A stretch of DNA of 13,603 nucleotides from CBDAKK01 sp965216965 (lineage in GTDB: Bacteria; Spirochaetota; Spirochaetia; WTKD01; G963693115). Where the stretch lies: NCBI GenBank assembly GCA_965216965.1, contig CBDCGX010000041.1, positions 1 through 13,603 on the forward strand. The letters run 5' to 3'. Positions 1 to 6,638 of the stretch are shown here, piece by piece. Both the position numbers and the translations under genes were made by a program. The notes beneath the pieces are model-generated. The model was not told the origin of the DNA. It was given only the letters and a program-made list of their open reading frames with translations, and did not search any database. Every line of letters begins with the position of its first letter. Position 1 is the stretch's first letter.

Positions 1-76
1 ATAGTAGCTTGTTATTATGTTTACAAGCAAATGTATAAAAGTAGGATTTTATGGAGTACTAGAATATACTAATACC

Positions 77-624
77 ATGCTAAAGGAGAGAAAGCAAAAT
101 GTAGATGTAGCTCTCCTTCGTGGAATCAATGTCGGCGGAAATAACAAAATCCCAATGAAGGATCTTTCTTGTTTGTTTACAAAGAAGTGGAAAACTCATG
201 TAAAAACAATTTTGGCAACTGGAAATGTTTTATTTATACCATCAAGCTCACACACACCTCAGTTAGCTAAAGAAATAATAAAAGGTATTGAAAAAGAGTT
301 TGGCTTTTCGATTGTTGTTTAGGTAAGAAACATTAAAAAAATCATGAATATAATTGCAGCTAATAATCCATTTAAGGCCTATATGTTTAATGAGAATAAA
401 TGACATTCTTAGATAGTTATAATAAAAAATTATTTGTAAAAACAAATACTATGTACGACTTTCTGTCTGTTTTTGACGATGTGCTTTTTAGTGTAATTGA
501 TAAAAGAAAACATATATCTACAGATTACATGTCGTTTCTTGATAAAGCATTTGGTAAAAGAGTTACTACAAGAAACTGGAATACTGTTCAGAGAATAATA
601 AAAGTATTTGAAGAAAATTATTAA
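77..624 (+). pseudogene. decayed DUF1697 family protein
   Basis: The family is a roughly 180-residue bacterial protein of unknown function. The N-terminal signature VALLRGINVGGNNKIPM and the later ATGNVLF are clear, and the C-terminal TTRNWNTV signature appears in another frame near 571-600. Three lesions are visible. A good ribosome site (AAGGAG, 83-88) leads to an ATG at 99 that is followed at once by TAG, so one base seems lost just after the original start. An in-frame TAG sits at 320-322; translation after it continues as VRNIKKIMNIIAANNPF, still family-like. A frameshift near 400 joins the TFLDSYNKKLF segment. The in-frame ATG at 77 lies upstream of the ribosome site and is unlikely to be the true start. 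A dead gene is the simplest reading; readthrough is not credible with two further frame lesions. Confidence 0.8.
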
Positions 625-666
625 TGCACAGTGAGTTATATACATTACAAGAACGATTTGGTACTT

Positions 667-897
667 TTATCTAACTACATATTCTCCAACATAACGAAGC
701 ATTTTTTTCTATTTAGGAGCATTCTTATTAATTTGTTCTTTGTATAATTCGCGTCCTTTCTGTGTCATTTTAGGTTCATAAATATTCTTGCGGTTTGGAG
801 CTGTACATTTTTACCATGTATCCATTCTTCATAAAACAGTCCTTACTTGTTCTACACGTCTTGGTAGGGCATTGTGTTTTCCATGATAATTATGATA
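667..897 (-). pseudogene. unrecognised decayed coding fragment
   Basis: Read on the minus strand, three frames together give a protein-like string: HGKHNALPRRVEQVRTVL, then YEEWIHGK after one frameshift, then CTAPNRKNIYEPKM and TQKGRELYKEQINKNAPK after another, an in-frame TAG (709-711), and KKMLRYVGEYVVR ending at TAA (667-669). The composition and continuity across shifts look like a former gene, but I do not recognise the family. It lies just beyond the methyltransferase stub and on the same strand, so it may be from the same acquired module, for example a restriction-modification partner. That link is only positional. Confidence 0.4.
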
Positions 898-929
898 TCA
901 CAGTGTGAAATAATTAGAAAACAAAATTC

Positions 930-1137
930 TCAATGAGAATACAATTTTTTCATCTTACTAAAATCGTATTTAGAAATATCAGCACAAATAAATGTAGAGT
1001 TATTGTTTTTTTTCGTAGGCATATGAGCATGATTCGTCGTTATCAAGTCCGGCTAAGACATCAATGCCAGCTTTTTGCAATCTATACGATAACCCACCTA
1101 TCCCACAAAACAAATCTATGGCTTCTATTTTTTTCAT
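930..1137 (-). pseudogene. truncated DNA (cytosine-5) methyltransferase, N-terminal stub
   Basis: The start codon is followed by KIEAIDLFCGIGGLSYRL, the SAM-binding motif I (DLFCGIGGLS) of C5-cytosine DNA methyltransferases, and then by AGIDVLAGLDND, which fits motif II. The reading frame stops after 43 codons because of an 8-T run on the plus strand (1006-1013). Removing one base restores NNNSTFICADISKYDF (the motif III region) up to a TGA at 930-932. The catalytic Pro-Cys motif IV, the target recognition domain and all later motifs are missing, so no active enzyme is possible from this stretch. The stub starts one base after the stop of the upstream acetyltransferase (1139-1141), which suggests the two were once co-transcribed. 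Confidence 0.8.
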
Positions 1138-1138
1138 A

Positions 1139-1645
1139 CTATTTCATTCCTACTGTATTGCTTCTACGTTCTAACAAAATTATATCTCCCCATATTCCAT
1201 TTTTCTCACCAATTTTTTCTCTATAACCAACTATTCTGAACCCTGCATTTTTATGAATTTTCAAACTTGCATTGTTTTTTGGAAAAACATTTGCTTGTAA
1301 CATCCATATCCCGTTTTTTTCGCTTTCTGTTATCAGTTTTTGTAAAAGCTGTATTCCTATTTTTTTTCCATGATGTTTATTTGAAATGTAAATACTCACT
1401 TCTGCTACGCCTCTATATACGTAGCGGTTTGAGGTGGGAGAGAGTGCAGCCCACCCTACAATTTCATCGTGTAATTCTGCAACAATTCTAGGGCTGCTTA
1501 AGTGGTTTTTATTCCACTCTGACCATTTTGGTACTTCAATTCGAAAAGTTGCATTTTTAGTTTCAATTCCTTGTTCATAGATTTTTGATATTTCTTTCCA
1601 ATCCTTTTTATAGAAGGGTCGGAATGTTAATGTACTTGGTTTCAT
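1139..1645 (-). CDS. GNAT N-acetyltransferase, Pat/MnaT (phosphinothricin acetyltransferase-like) type
   Basis: An intact 168-residue cytoplasmic acetyl-CoA-dependent acetyltransferase. Family features in order are IYEQGIETKNATF (about 23-35), the EVPKWSEWNKNHL segment, GWAALSP (about 64-70), YRGVAEVSIYI before the acetyl-CoA loop, and QANVFPKNNASLKIHKNAGF near the C-terminus. The usual Q/R-x-x-G-x-G/A loop reads HHGKKIGIQLL. The pattern matches the Pat/YncA group, which acetylates phosphinothricin, methionine sulfoximine or related amino acids; the true substrate cannot be told from sequence. The start is preceded by AAGG about 11 bases upstream. The stop lies one base before the start of the methyltransferase stub. 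Length is normal and no lesion is seen. Confidence 0.85.
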   Translation of the reverse strand: MKPSTLTFRPFYKKDWKEISKIYEQGIETKNATFRIEVPKWSEWNKNHLSSPRIVAELHDEIVGWAALSPTSNRYVYRGVAEVSIYISNKHHGKKIGIQLLQKLITESEKNGIWMLQANVFPKNNASLKIHKNAGFRIVGYREKIGEKNGIWGDIILLERRSNTVGMK

Positions 1646-2003
1646 ATATAAGGCTACCTTAATGTATATTTAAATGATAGCAAAAACGTCCATGTGTTTG
1701 TATAAATATATAAAAATGGCTTTTTTTATACAGTATTAATATGTTGGAATAGTCCACTACCTAGGTATAAGTGCCGTAAGCCTAAGTTATGGAATGCCAA
1801 TGGAGTGAGCCTGTATATTATAGAGAAGAAGACATCTATAATTTTGCTGGTAGCTTAATAATTAGCTAAGCCAGTTTATGGGCTAATACGATTACAGATA
1901 TCAAGGTGGGTAATCTCTCAAGATAATAGTGTAGGAGTTGAAACCATCTTAGCGAATGTAATCTGCTGAAAAACAGTGTTAGTGCTGGTAGTTTTGACAG
2001 TCA
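1646..2003. other. AT-rich non-coding stretch, probably remains of a decayed gene
   Basis: No open frame of useful length is found on either strand. The first ~100 bases hold the upstream region of the minus-strand acetyltransferase, with no convincing -35/-10 pair. From about 1740 onward there are short protein-like scraps with many stops on the plus strand, which most likely belong to the 5' part of the beta-helix pseudogene that becomes readable at about 2004. I cannot reconstruct them. Confidence 0.4.
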
Positions 2004-2453
2004 AATTTTAGCAATAATAATGCTACTAATGGTGAAGCTATTTACCAAGATAATAACACAACAGAAAAATCACCACAATAACAAATACAATTTTTTGGGC
2101 AATAGTACAAAAACTAGTGGTAATCAAATCTTTTTAGATACAGAAAAACATAAGGTTACTGATTATAATTCTAAGATAGAAACTATAAGATTAAGTAGTG
2201 TAATATTGCTGCTATTAGTACAGGTTTAAATGCGATAAATCAAGGTTTATATATTAAAATTAAAAATGATTATTCTGTTTTTTATTACAGTAGTGATAAT
2301 TTCAATTGATTTAGCGATGCTAACCTTGTAACAGCTGTAATAACCCTTCCCGCTACTGGTTCTGTTTTTGATTTAACAACCGATGCTAGAGGGTATGGAT
2401 TTACTGGCAAACCAGATATTGGTTCCTTTGAATACAATGGTATTGCCCCTTAA
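2004..2453 (+). pseudogene. decayed beta-helix (polymorphic membrane protein-like) surface protein, C-terminal part
   Basis: Frame 1 gives FSNNNATNGEAIYQ, a version of the FSNNTATNGGAIY repeat typical of right-handed parallel beta-helix and Chlamydia/Treponema Pmp-like proteins. A frameshift near 2070 leads to NKYNFLGNSTKTSGNQIFLD. A second shift near 2200 returns to the first frame with AISTGLNAINQGLYIKI, an in-frame TGA near 2308, and then LTTDARGYGFTGKPDIGSFEY close to the final TAA at 2451-2453. The DARG…G.PDIGSFEY ending is the usual C-terminal motif of choice-of-anchor-Q and beta-helix surface proteins. The sequence before about 2004 is too decayed to read. In life such proteins are exported and displayed on the cell surface; this copy cannot be made as one chain. 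Confidence 0.7.
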
Positions 2454-2541
2454 TATATAAAAATGAAAAAATAGAGAGCATTAAAATAGTAAGGGGAACT
2501 TATAGTATGAATACTGCAAAGTTATACAATGAATTGTAGTA

Positions 2542-3105
2542 TTATTTTTTCTTTTGTGCTTGGCTATTCCATTCGTTTTTTAAGATTGCATATATCGCTG
2601 CGTTCTCATATGTAGCTGATTTCAAAATGTGTTCTTTTAATAGCCCTTCTTTTTTCATACCCAATTTTTCCATAACTTTACCTGATGCAGGATTCCTTGT
2701 TATGTGCTTAGCAAAAATTTTATGTAAACAGCGTGTGTTAAAAGCGTATTCAAGTAGTGCTTTTGCTGCTTCGGTAGCAAATCCTTTTCCCCATTTATTT
2801 TTATCTATCCAGTATCCTAGTTCGGCGTGGTTGAATTTTTTTGTTATTACTAAACTAACGGCTCCGAGTAATTTTTTAGTTTTTTTTAGGATGATGGCAT
2901 AATGTATTGATTTTCCTAATTCAAACTCTTGCTGATGAGTTGATATCCATTTTTCTGCTACTCCATCTGGGTAGGGATATGGTATGTTGAGGGTTGTATT
3001 TGCAATTTCTTTTTTGCCAGATAACTGTTGGACTGTTTTTGCGTCAGACAGCTTAAATGGTCTTAATATGAGTCGGTTTGTTTTTAGAATTTCTCTTTTT
3101 TTCAT
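2542..3105 (-). CDS. GNAT N-acetyltransferase, RimJ/RimL type
   Basis: An intact 187-residue cytoplasmic acetyltransferase. It opens with LKTNRLILRPFKLSDA (about 7-22), the standard start of the RimJ/RimL group (Acetyltransf_3 fold), followed by AELGYWIDKNKWGKGFATEA, where WGKGFATEA is the acetyl-CoA pyrophosphate loop. It ends with HKIFAKHITRNPASGKVMEKLGM and KEGLLKEH, again typical. Members acetylate the N-termini of ribosomal proteins, small amines or antibiotics; the substrate here is unknown. No Shine-Dalgarno motif is seen before the ATG. The ATG overlaps the TGA of the truncated AAC(6')-like frame (ATGA, 3102-3105), so expression may once have depended on coupling or on a promoter within or beyond that remnant. 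Confidence 0.85.
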   Translation of the reverse strand: MKKREILKTNRLILRPFKLSDAKTVQQLSGKKEIANTTLNIPYPYPDGVAEKWISTHQQEFELGKSIHYAIILKKTKKLLGAVSLVITKKFNHAELGYWIDKNKWGKGFATEAAKALLEYAFNTRCLHKIFAKHITRNPASGKVMEKLGMKKEGLLKEHILKSATYENAAIYAILKNEWNSQAQKKK

Positions 3106-3305
3106 AATCGGACTGATAGATTTATAAATGCAATTGGGATTTTGGTATCTTTACACAGGAAGGCTATTTTTCTTGATGACTTTAAAATATCAAAAAACTC
3201 TGATTGTAATCTCTCTTTTTCATATTTGCAACGAGGCAAAAAAAGAGCAAATTCCATTTGTGGCTATACATCAAAGTCTCCTTCAGAAATCTCACAAAAA
3301 TCCAT
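3102..3305 (-). pseudogene. truncated AAC(6')-like aminoglycoside acetyltransferase remnant
   Basis: The frame starts MDFCEISEGDFDV, has TAG at 3264-3266, and continues PQMEFALFLPRCKYEKERL, then FFDILKSSRKIAFLCKDTK and IPIAFINLSVRL to a TGA at 3102-3104. The segment after the stop resembles the N-terminal third of AAC(6')-type acetyltransferases (…ALFPHCKYEELRSEF… and …IAFLCKDNDVPIAFINLSIR…). Family members usually have Trp where the TAG stands, so a TGG-to-TAG change is likely. The homology stops exactly where the next acetyltransferase gene begins, with an ATGA overlap; this suggests a deletion that removed the rest of the gene. No function is expected from this frame. Confidence 0.7.
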
Positions 3306-3460
3306 AGTTGTTACCTAGAGTAATTATAATATATAATTTTTATTATTAATGAATAATGTAATTGCATAGTAGTAATTATATAACACTATAAGCAAGCTAA
3401 TTTTTTGTAGAGTTAGTTGAAACGGCTTATAAATAGAAGTTGCATAAGTTTTTTCAGAAA
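3306..3460. other. AT-rich intergenic spacer
   Basis: The stretch lies between the 5' end of the AAC(6')-like remnant and the 3' end of the DUF1801 gene, both on the minus strand. It is very AT-rich with no open frame, no clear hairpin and no convincing promoter pair. Confidence 0.4.
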
Positions 3461-3811
3461 TTAATATGCTTGTTTAACAAAAACTGCTACTTTTTTACTC
3501 TCTATATCGGATGGAGATTTTATTTTTAAATGTCGACGATATTTACCATTTCCCTCTAGTAGTTTTTGAGGGTCGTTAAATTGATATCCATTTCCAAATT
3601 CAAAAGAGATATGGTTTTTGTTCACAAAAAGCCCACAGAAATCTTTTTCAAGTGAGAACATAATACCACCATACATTATTTTTTCATTAGCTTGGGGATA
3701 TTGTATCAAAACAATTGAGCGTAATTTTTGTAAAATTTGATATTTTTTGCTATCAGACTTTTTAAGTTCGTTAAGAAATTCTTGTACTTGTTTATCTTTA
3801 GATTTTTTCAT
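3461..3811 (-). CDS. DUF1801 (YdhG-like) small protein
   Basis: A 116-residue soluble protein with the DUF1801 pattern: KYQILQKLRSIVLIQYPQANEKIMYGGIMF, where the EKIMYGGIMF part matches the family's usual …E.I.YG.P.F core, then CGLFVNKNHISFEFGNG (about 74-90) and GKYRRHLKIKSPSDI near the C-terminus. The GNGKYRRHLKI stretch is a family hallmark. The fold is frataxin-like (YdhG/SufE-neighbour class), but no reaction is established for most members. No strong ribosome site is seen before the ATG. The gene lies downstream of the tRNA-Arg on the same strand, with an inverted repeat between them (3832-3868). Confidence 0.75.
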   Translation of the reverse strand: MKKSKDKQVQEFLNELKKSDSKKYQILQKLRSIVLIQYPQANEKIMYGGIMFSLEKDFCGLFVNKNHISFEFGNGYQFNDPQKLLEGNGKYRRHLKIKSPSDIESKKVAVFVKQAY

Positions 3812-3831
3812 TGTTATTACATTATTTTCTT

Positions 3832-3868
3832 TTTCCGCATGGCGTTATGCCATTTTTGTGAGCGGAAA
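3832..3868. repeat. nested inverted repeat between tRNA-Arg and the DUF1801 gene
   Basis: The outer arms TTTCCGC (3832-3838) and GCGGAAA (3862-3868) are perfect complements. Inside them, ATGGC-GTTAT-GCCAT (3839-3853) forms a second small hairpin. No T-run follows on the minus strand (it reads A-rich there), so this is not a standard intrinsic terminator for the tRNA. It could help 3' processing or be a weak terminator for plus-strand transcripts. Confidence 0.45.
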
Positions 3869-3880
3869 GTTTCATTTCAT

Positions 3881-3954
3881 GCTCTGGATGGGAGTCGAAC
3901 CCATAACCTGTCGCTTAGGAGGCGACTGCTCTATCCTATTAAGCTACCAAGAGC
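3881..3954 (-). tRNA. tRNA-Arg (anticodon CCU), irregular acceptor stem
   Basis: A 74-base cloverleaf reads on the minus strand. The anticodon arm is GTCGC-CTCCTAA-GCGAC with anticodon CCU, which decodes AGG (Arg). The T arm is ATGGG-TTCGACT-CCCAT and the 3' acceptor strand is CCAGAGC. The 5' strand reads GCTCTTGG, one T more than needed to pair as GCTCTGG; with the extra T bulged, the D stem GCTT/GAGC (one G-T pair) aligns properly. Without the bulge, the acceptor has a T-C mismatch at its sixth pair. No CCA is encoded after the discriminator position. The extra base may be real, a sequencing error, or a sign of decay. An extended -10 promoter stands just upstream. Confidence 0.85.
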
Positions 3955-3963
3955 GTACTATAG

Positions 3964-3972
3964 ATTATAGCA
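3964..3972 (-). promoter_or_regulatory. extended -10 promoter for tRNA-Arg
   Basis: On the minus strand the sequence TGCTATAAT has a perfect TATAAT hexamer (3964-3969) with a TGN extension (3970-3972), nine bases before the tRNA 5' end. A weak -35 candidate, TTAATG, lies 18 bases further upstream. The position is right for a start at or just before the mature 5' end. Confidence 0.6.
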
Positions 3973-4054
3973 TAATATGAAAAAAACCATTAAAGGTGTG
4001 TTTGTTTTTAGAGAACATGTATATAATAAATTATAATAGAGATGTAAGACGCAT

Positions 4055-5164
4055 ATGAAATATAGATATGGATATGATGAAAAGAAAAAACTTGTTAGAG
4101 TTGCAAAAGTATACTCAAAAAATGAACATTCTATACGATTGTCTTTGATAGACAATCATGTTATTTCTATAATTAAAAAGTTAAAATATAATGGCTATCA
4201 GGGATATGTTGTTGGAGGTGCTTTGCGCGATATTATACTTGGAAAAATACCGAAAGATTTTGATATAGCTACTAACGCTCAGCCTAATAAAATAAAACGA
4301 GTTTTCCGTCAATCACAAATAATAGGAAAGCGATTTAGAATAGTACTTGTTCCTGTGGGGAAGGGATCTTTTATAGAGGTGACAACCTTTCGCAATAACA
4401 GCGAAAAAGATATGTCTCCATTTAACACTTCAATCTTTGGAACAATGGAGCAAGATGTAAAACGGAGAGATTTTACGTGCAATGCATTGTATTATTGCCC
4501 TATTAAAGAGGAGCTAATAGACTTTACTAATGCTATGCGACATCTAAGACAAAAAAAACTCGTGCCTATTCGTATGCAGTATACAGAAGACCCCGTGAGA
4601 ATGTTGCGTGCTATTAAATTCTCTATAAAATGCTCTTTGCGGTTGCCCTTGCAAATACAATTGCAAGTTAAAATGAACGCCCATCTCATAAGCCAAGTTT
4701 CTCGTAGTCGTATGACAGAAGAGGTGATTAAAATACTGTTGTGCGGAAATAGTGCAGAAATAATGCTTTCTTTTTTCTCTTTTAAGCTGTTTAAATATAT
4801 GCTTCCAAAGATGAACACATGGATTGCTGAATCAAAAGTGAAAAAGGAACTTTTCTATGAGTCTCTTTTGCAATATGATGCAGTTCCCTTTGAAAAAAAG
4901 ACAAGATCTGGAGCACTTGCCGTATTTATTAAAATACTTGTAACGGAATATGTTGCAATGAATGAACAAGAAGGAAAAAAGGTATCTATAGTGCGACTTT
5001 TAGAAGAAGTAAAATCGTGGATTTCTCCCATTACCCCGCCAAATTATGAGCTAAAACAAGCTATTCAGAGCATTATATATCCAAAAAATTATTTGCGACT
5101 GCATTCTAAAAATAATCAAAAAAGAAAACGACGCTATAAAAAACCACCTCCATTAAAACTGTAG
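4055..5164 (+). CDS. pcnB: poly(A) polymerase I (polynucleotide adenylyltransferase)
   Basis: A 369-residue class II nucleotidyltransferase that adds A residues to RNA 3' ends in the cytoplasm, usually marking transcripts for decay. The nucleotide-binding GG-ALRD motif is at 54-59 and the catalytic DFD carries Asp68 and Asp70 in KDFDIAT. The third carboxylate is Glu108 in EVTTFR. RRDFTCNAL (about 137-145) and EDPVRMLRAIKF (about 178-189) follow as in all CCA-adding/PAP family members. The N-terminus MKYRYGYDEKKKLVRVAKVY and the conserved KRRDF/TCNALYY context resemble spirochaetal PcnB more than CCA-adding enzymes. The C-terminal tail is strongly basic (KRKRRYKK), which fits RNA binding. The ribosome site is weak. 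The gene converges on the LysE gene with a five-base gap. Confidence 0.9.
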   Translation: MKYRYGYDEKKKLVRVAKVYSKNEHSIRLSLIDNHVISIIKKLKYNGYQGYVVGGALRDIILGKIPKDFDIATNAQPNKIKRVFRQSQIIGKRFRIVLVPVGKGSFIEVTTFRNNSEKDMSPFNTSIFGTMEQDVKRRDFTCNALYYCPIKEELIDFTNAMRHLRQKKLVPIRMQYTEDPVRMLRAIKFSIKCSLRLPLQIQLQVKMNAHLISQVSRSRMTEEVIKILLCGNSAEIMLSFFSFKLFKYMLPKMNTWIAESKVKKELFYESLLQYDAVPFEKKTRSGALAVFIKILVTEYVAMNEQEGKKVSIVRLLEEVKSWISPITPPNYELKQAIQSIIYPKNYLRLHSKNNQKRKRRYKKPPPLKL

Positions 5165-5169
5165 TGTAT

Positions 5170-5796
5170 TTATCTTTTTAAAAGGGCAATCTTTATTGCT
5201 ACAATAATAAGTAACCCACCAAAAATCTTTGTAAAGACATCTTGAAATTTTTTAAATACTAGATATATTTTTCTTTGAGTAAGAAATATGGCAACAAGAG
5301 AGAACCACACCATGGTGGAAACTACCATTATTATGGTAATAATCCCCATAATTAGAAGTGGGGTTTTCTGTGGTATTACAAGTGTGAATACACTTAAGAA
5401 AAAAAGAGAGGCTTTGGGATTAAGAATATTTGTTAAAAATCCTATTCGTATTGCTGAAAAAGGAGAAATTGTTTTTTTCTGATGGTTCTGTGTAATTATC
5501 ATTTTTGAAGATTTTGAAAGAAATGATTTTATACCAATATATAGTAGATATGCAGCACCTAATAATTTTATGGTGGTAAAAATTACAACGGATTGAGAAA
5601 TGATAAGAGCAAGTCCTGCAAAGGAATAGAGGATATGTATTGCAATTCCAAGACCAAATCCAACTGCTGTCCATATTCCAATTTTCCGAGAATATATAAG
5701 AGAATTTTTACACGCCATAATAAAATCAGGCCCGGGACTTATGAGAGCTAATATGTGAATAATAGCAATAGTTCCTACAAGGGGTGCGTAATCCAT
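5170..5796 (-). CDS. LysE/RhtB family amino-acid exporter
   Basis: A 208-residue inner-membrane protein of standard length for this family, with about six hydrophobic segments. The signature LALISPGPDFIMACKN (about 16-31) is the conserved first-helix motif (SPGPDF), followed by GIWTAVGFGLGIAIHILYS (helix 2), AAYLLYIGIKSF (helix 3) and FLTNILNPKASLFFLSV, whose NP-K-ALFF pattern is the second family hallmark. The family exports amino acids such as lysine, threonine or homoserine lactones by exchange with protons; the substrate here cannot be assigned. It is the last gene of a minus-strand membrane operon: the preceding stop is 12 bases before its ATG. Confidence 0.88.
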   Translation of the reverse strand: MDYAPLVGTIAIIHILALISPGPDFIMACKNSLIYSRKIGIWTAVGFGLGIAIHILYSFAGLALIISQSVVIFTTIKLLGAAYLLYIGIKSFLSKSSKMIITQNHQKKTISPFSAIRIGFLTNILNPKASLFFLSVFTLVIPQKTPLLIMGIITIIMVVSTMVWFSLVAIFLTQRKIYLVFKKFQDVFTKIFGGLLIIVAIKIALLKR

Positions 5797-5808
5797 TACA
5801 ATATGCTG

Positions 5809-6126
5809 TTACCCTATAAGTAATGATCCTGCAACCCCCACTCCTGCACCAAGCACGATAGAAGAGAGAACCATGGGGAAGAGTGCCTTTTTATTTTGAG
5901 GATATATCATTATTAAAGGGGGAATAATCATTAGGAGGGCTACGAGTAGTCCTTTTGCCCAAGGAGTAATATCCCAGTTTACATAGGGGACTAGTATTCC
6001 TATTACAATCCAGTGGGCAAATGCTGTAACGGATGCAGATATTTTAATTTTTTGGATAATCATTGTAACCACATCAATAATACCAGCGACAATACCAATT
6101 GCAAGTGCAATAAAAAACGTATTCAT
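5809..6126 (-). CDS. small integral membrane protein, unnamed family
   Basis: A 105-residue protein with about four hydrophobic helices: an N-terminal one (TFFIALAIGIVAGIIDVVTM), one around FAHWIVIGILVPYV, one around LLVALLMIIPPLIMIY, and a C-terminal one rich in Gly and Val (VLSSIVLGAGVGVAGSLL). A longer frame extends to 6327, but the upstream part is plainly an antisense-like shadow of the preceding gene. The ATG at 6124-6126 overlaps the TAA of the 131-residue gene by one base (TAATG), which strongly supports this start by translational coupling. I recall similar short proteins in anaerobes and methanogens but know of no assigned function. Confidence 0.75.
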   Translation of the reverse strand: MNTFFIALAIGIVAGIIDVVTMIIQKIKISASVTAFAHWIVIGILVPYVNWDITPWAKGLLVALLMIIPPLIMIYPQNKKALFPMVLSSIVLGAGVGVAGSLLIG

Positions 6127-6521
6127 TATTTCTCTTTGAGTTGCTTTGCTTTTGTTGTTAACAAGTGACCAACCATTATGCTCATAATAGGGATGGCAAG
6201 GTATCGCATTCCTATTTTTCCAAAATAAGCACCAATACTCACATCCATCATAGGGACTAAAATAATAAGGTCTAATAGCAGACTTATTGCAAGCCATACT
6301 ATGCCAATACAAAAGCCTTCTGCACAATAATTTTTTGTTGCTTTTTTAAAGTAAAAATAAATTGCCTTTGCTCCAACAAAGGTGCCTATAACAATCATAA
6401 TTGATTTAAAAAGAAATATATCAATAATGAGTCCGTTTTTTGAGTAAAATGGAATGGCGATAATAAATGGTATGAGCCATATTATAATTCCAAAAAGTAA
6501 TATTCTTAAAAGTTTTTTCAT
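6126..6521 (-). CDS. small integral membrane protein, first gene of the operon
   Basis: A 131-residue protein with about four predicted helices: LLRILLFGIIIWLIPFIIAI near the N-terminus, FKSIMIVIGTFVGAKAIYFY, GIVWLAISLLLDLIILV and LAIPIMSIMVGHLL near the C-terminus, and a basic tail (TKAKQLKEK). The family is not recognised by name. It is followed, with a one-base overlap, by the 105-residue membrane protein and then by the LysE exporter, so the three are very likely co-transcribed; the two small proteins may form one complex. No strong ribosome site precedes the ATG. Confidence 0.72.
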   Translation of the reverse strand: MKKLLRILLFGIIIWLIPFIIAIPFYSKNGLIIDIFLFKSIMIVIGTFVGAKAIYFYFKKATKNYCAEGFCIGIVWLAISLLLDLIILVPMMDVSIGAYFGKIGMRYLAIPIMSIMVGHLLTTKAKQLKEK

Positions 6522-6638
6522 ATATATTAGTATATCAGGTATTATCTATATAAATATTATTTAGAAACATGCTGTAATAATTTACATGGAACAGATAAAA
6601 AAATTGACTTATAAAACATAAAAGGATAAGATAGTAAT
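6522..6638. promoter_or_regulatory. divergent intergenic promoter region
   Basis: This AT-rich spacer separates the minus-strand membrane operon from the plus-strand methyltransferase-like gene and must carry both promoters. On the plus strand a TTGACT box occurs near 6603, with TAAGAT 17 bases downstream, but that would place the start almost at the ATG, so it may be fortuitous. A usable ribosome site, AAAGGAT, lies about 10 bases before the ATG at 6639. Confidence 0.35.

Noticed and set aside
320..3266. Several in-frame TAG codons inside conserved protein regions (320-322, 709-711, 3264-3266), suggesting TAG recoding.
   Set aside because: The same genes also carry frameshifts or truncations, the beta-helix remnant has a TGA, and intact genes (acetyltransferase at 1139, pcnB) end properly at TAG. 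Gene decay explains all of it.
3737..3980. Plus-strand open frames over the tRNA (with a DGSRTHNLSLRRRL-like string).
   Set aside because: This is the well-known spurious translation of the antisense of a tRNA gene.
5809..6327. A 172-residue protein starting at 6327 on the minus strand.
   Set aside because: Its first 67 residues are an out-of-frame reading of the upstream membrane gene; the TAATG overlap at 6124-6128 marks the real start.
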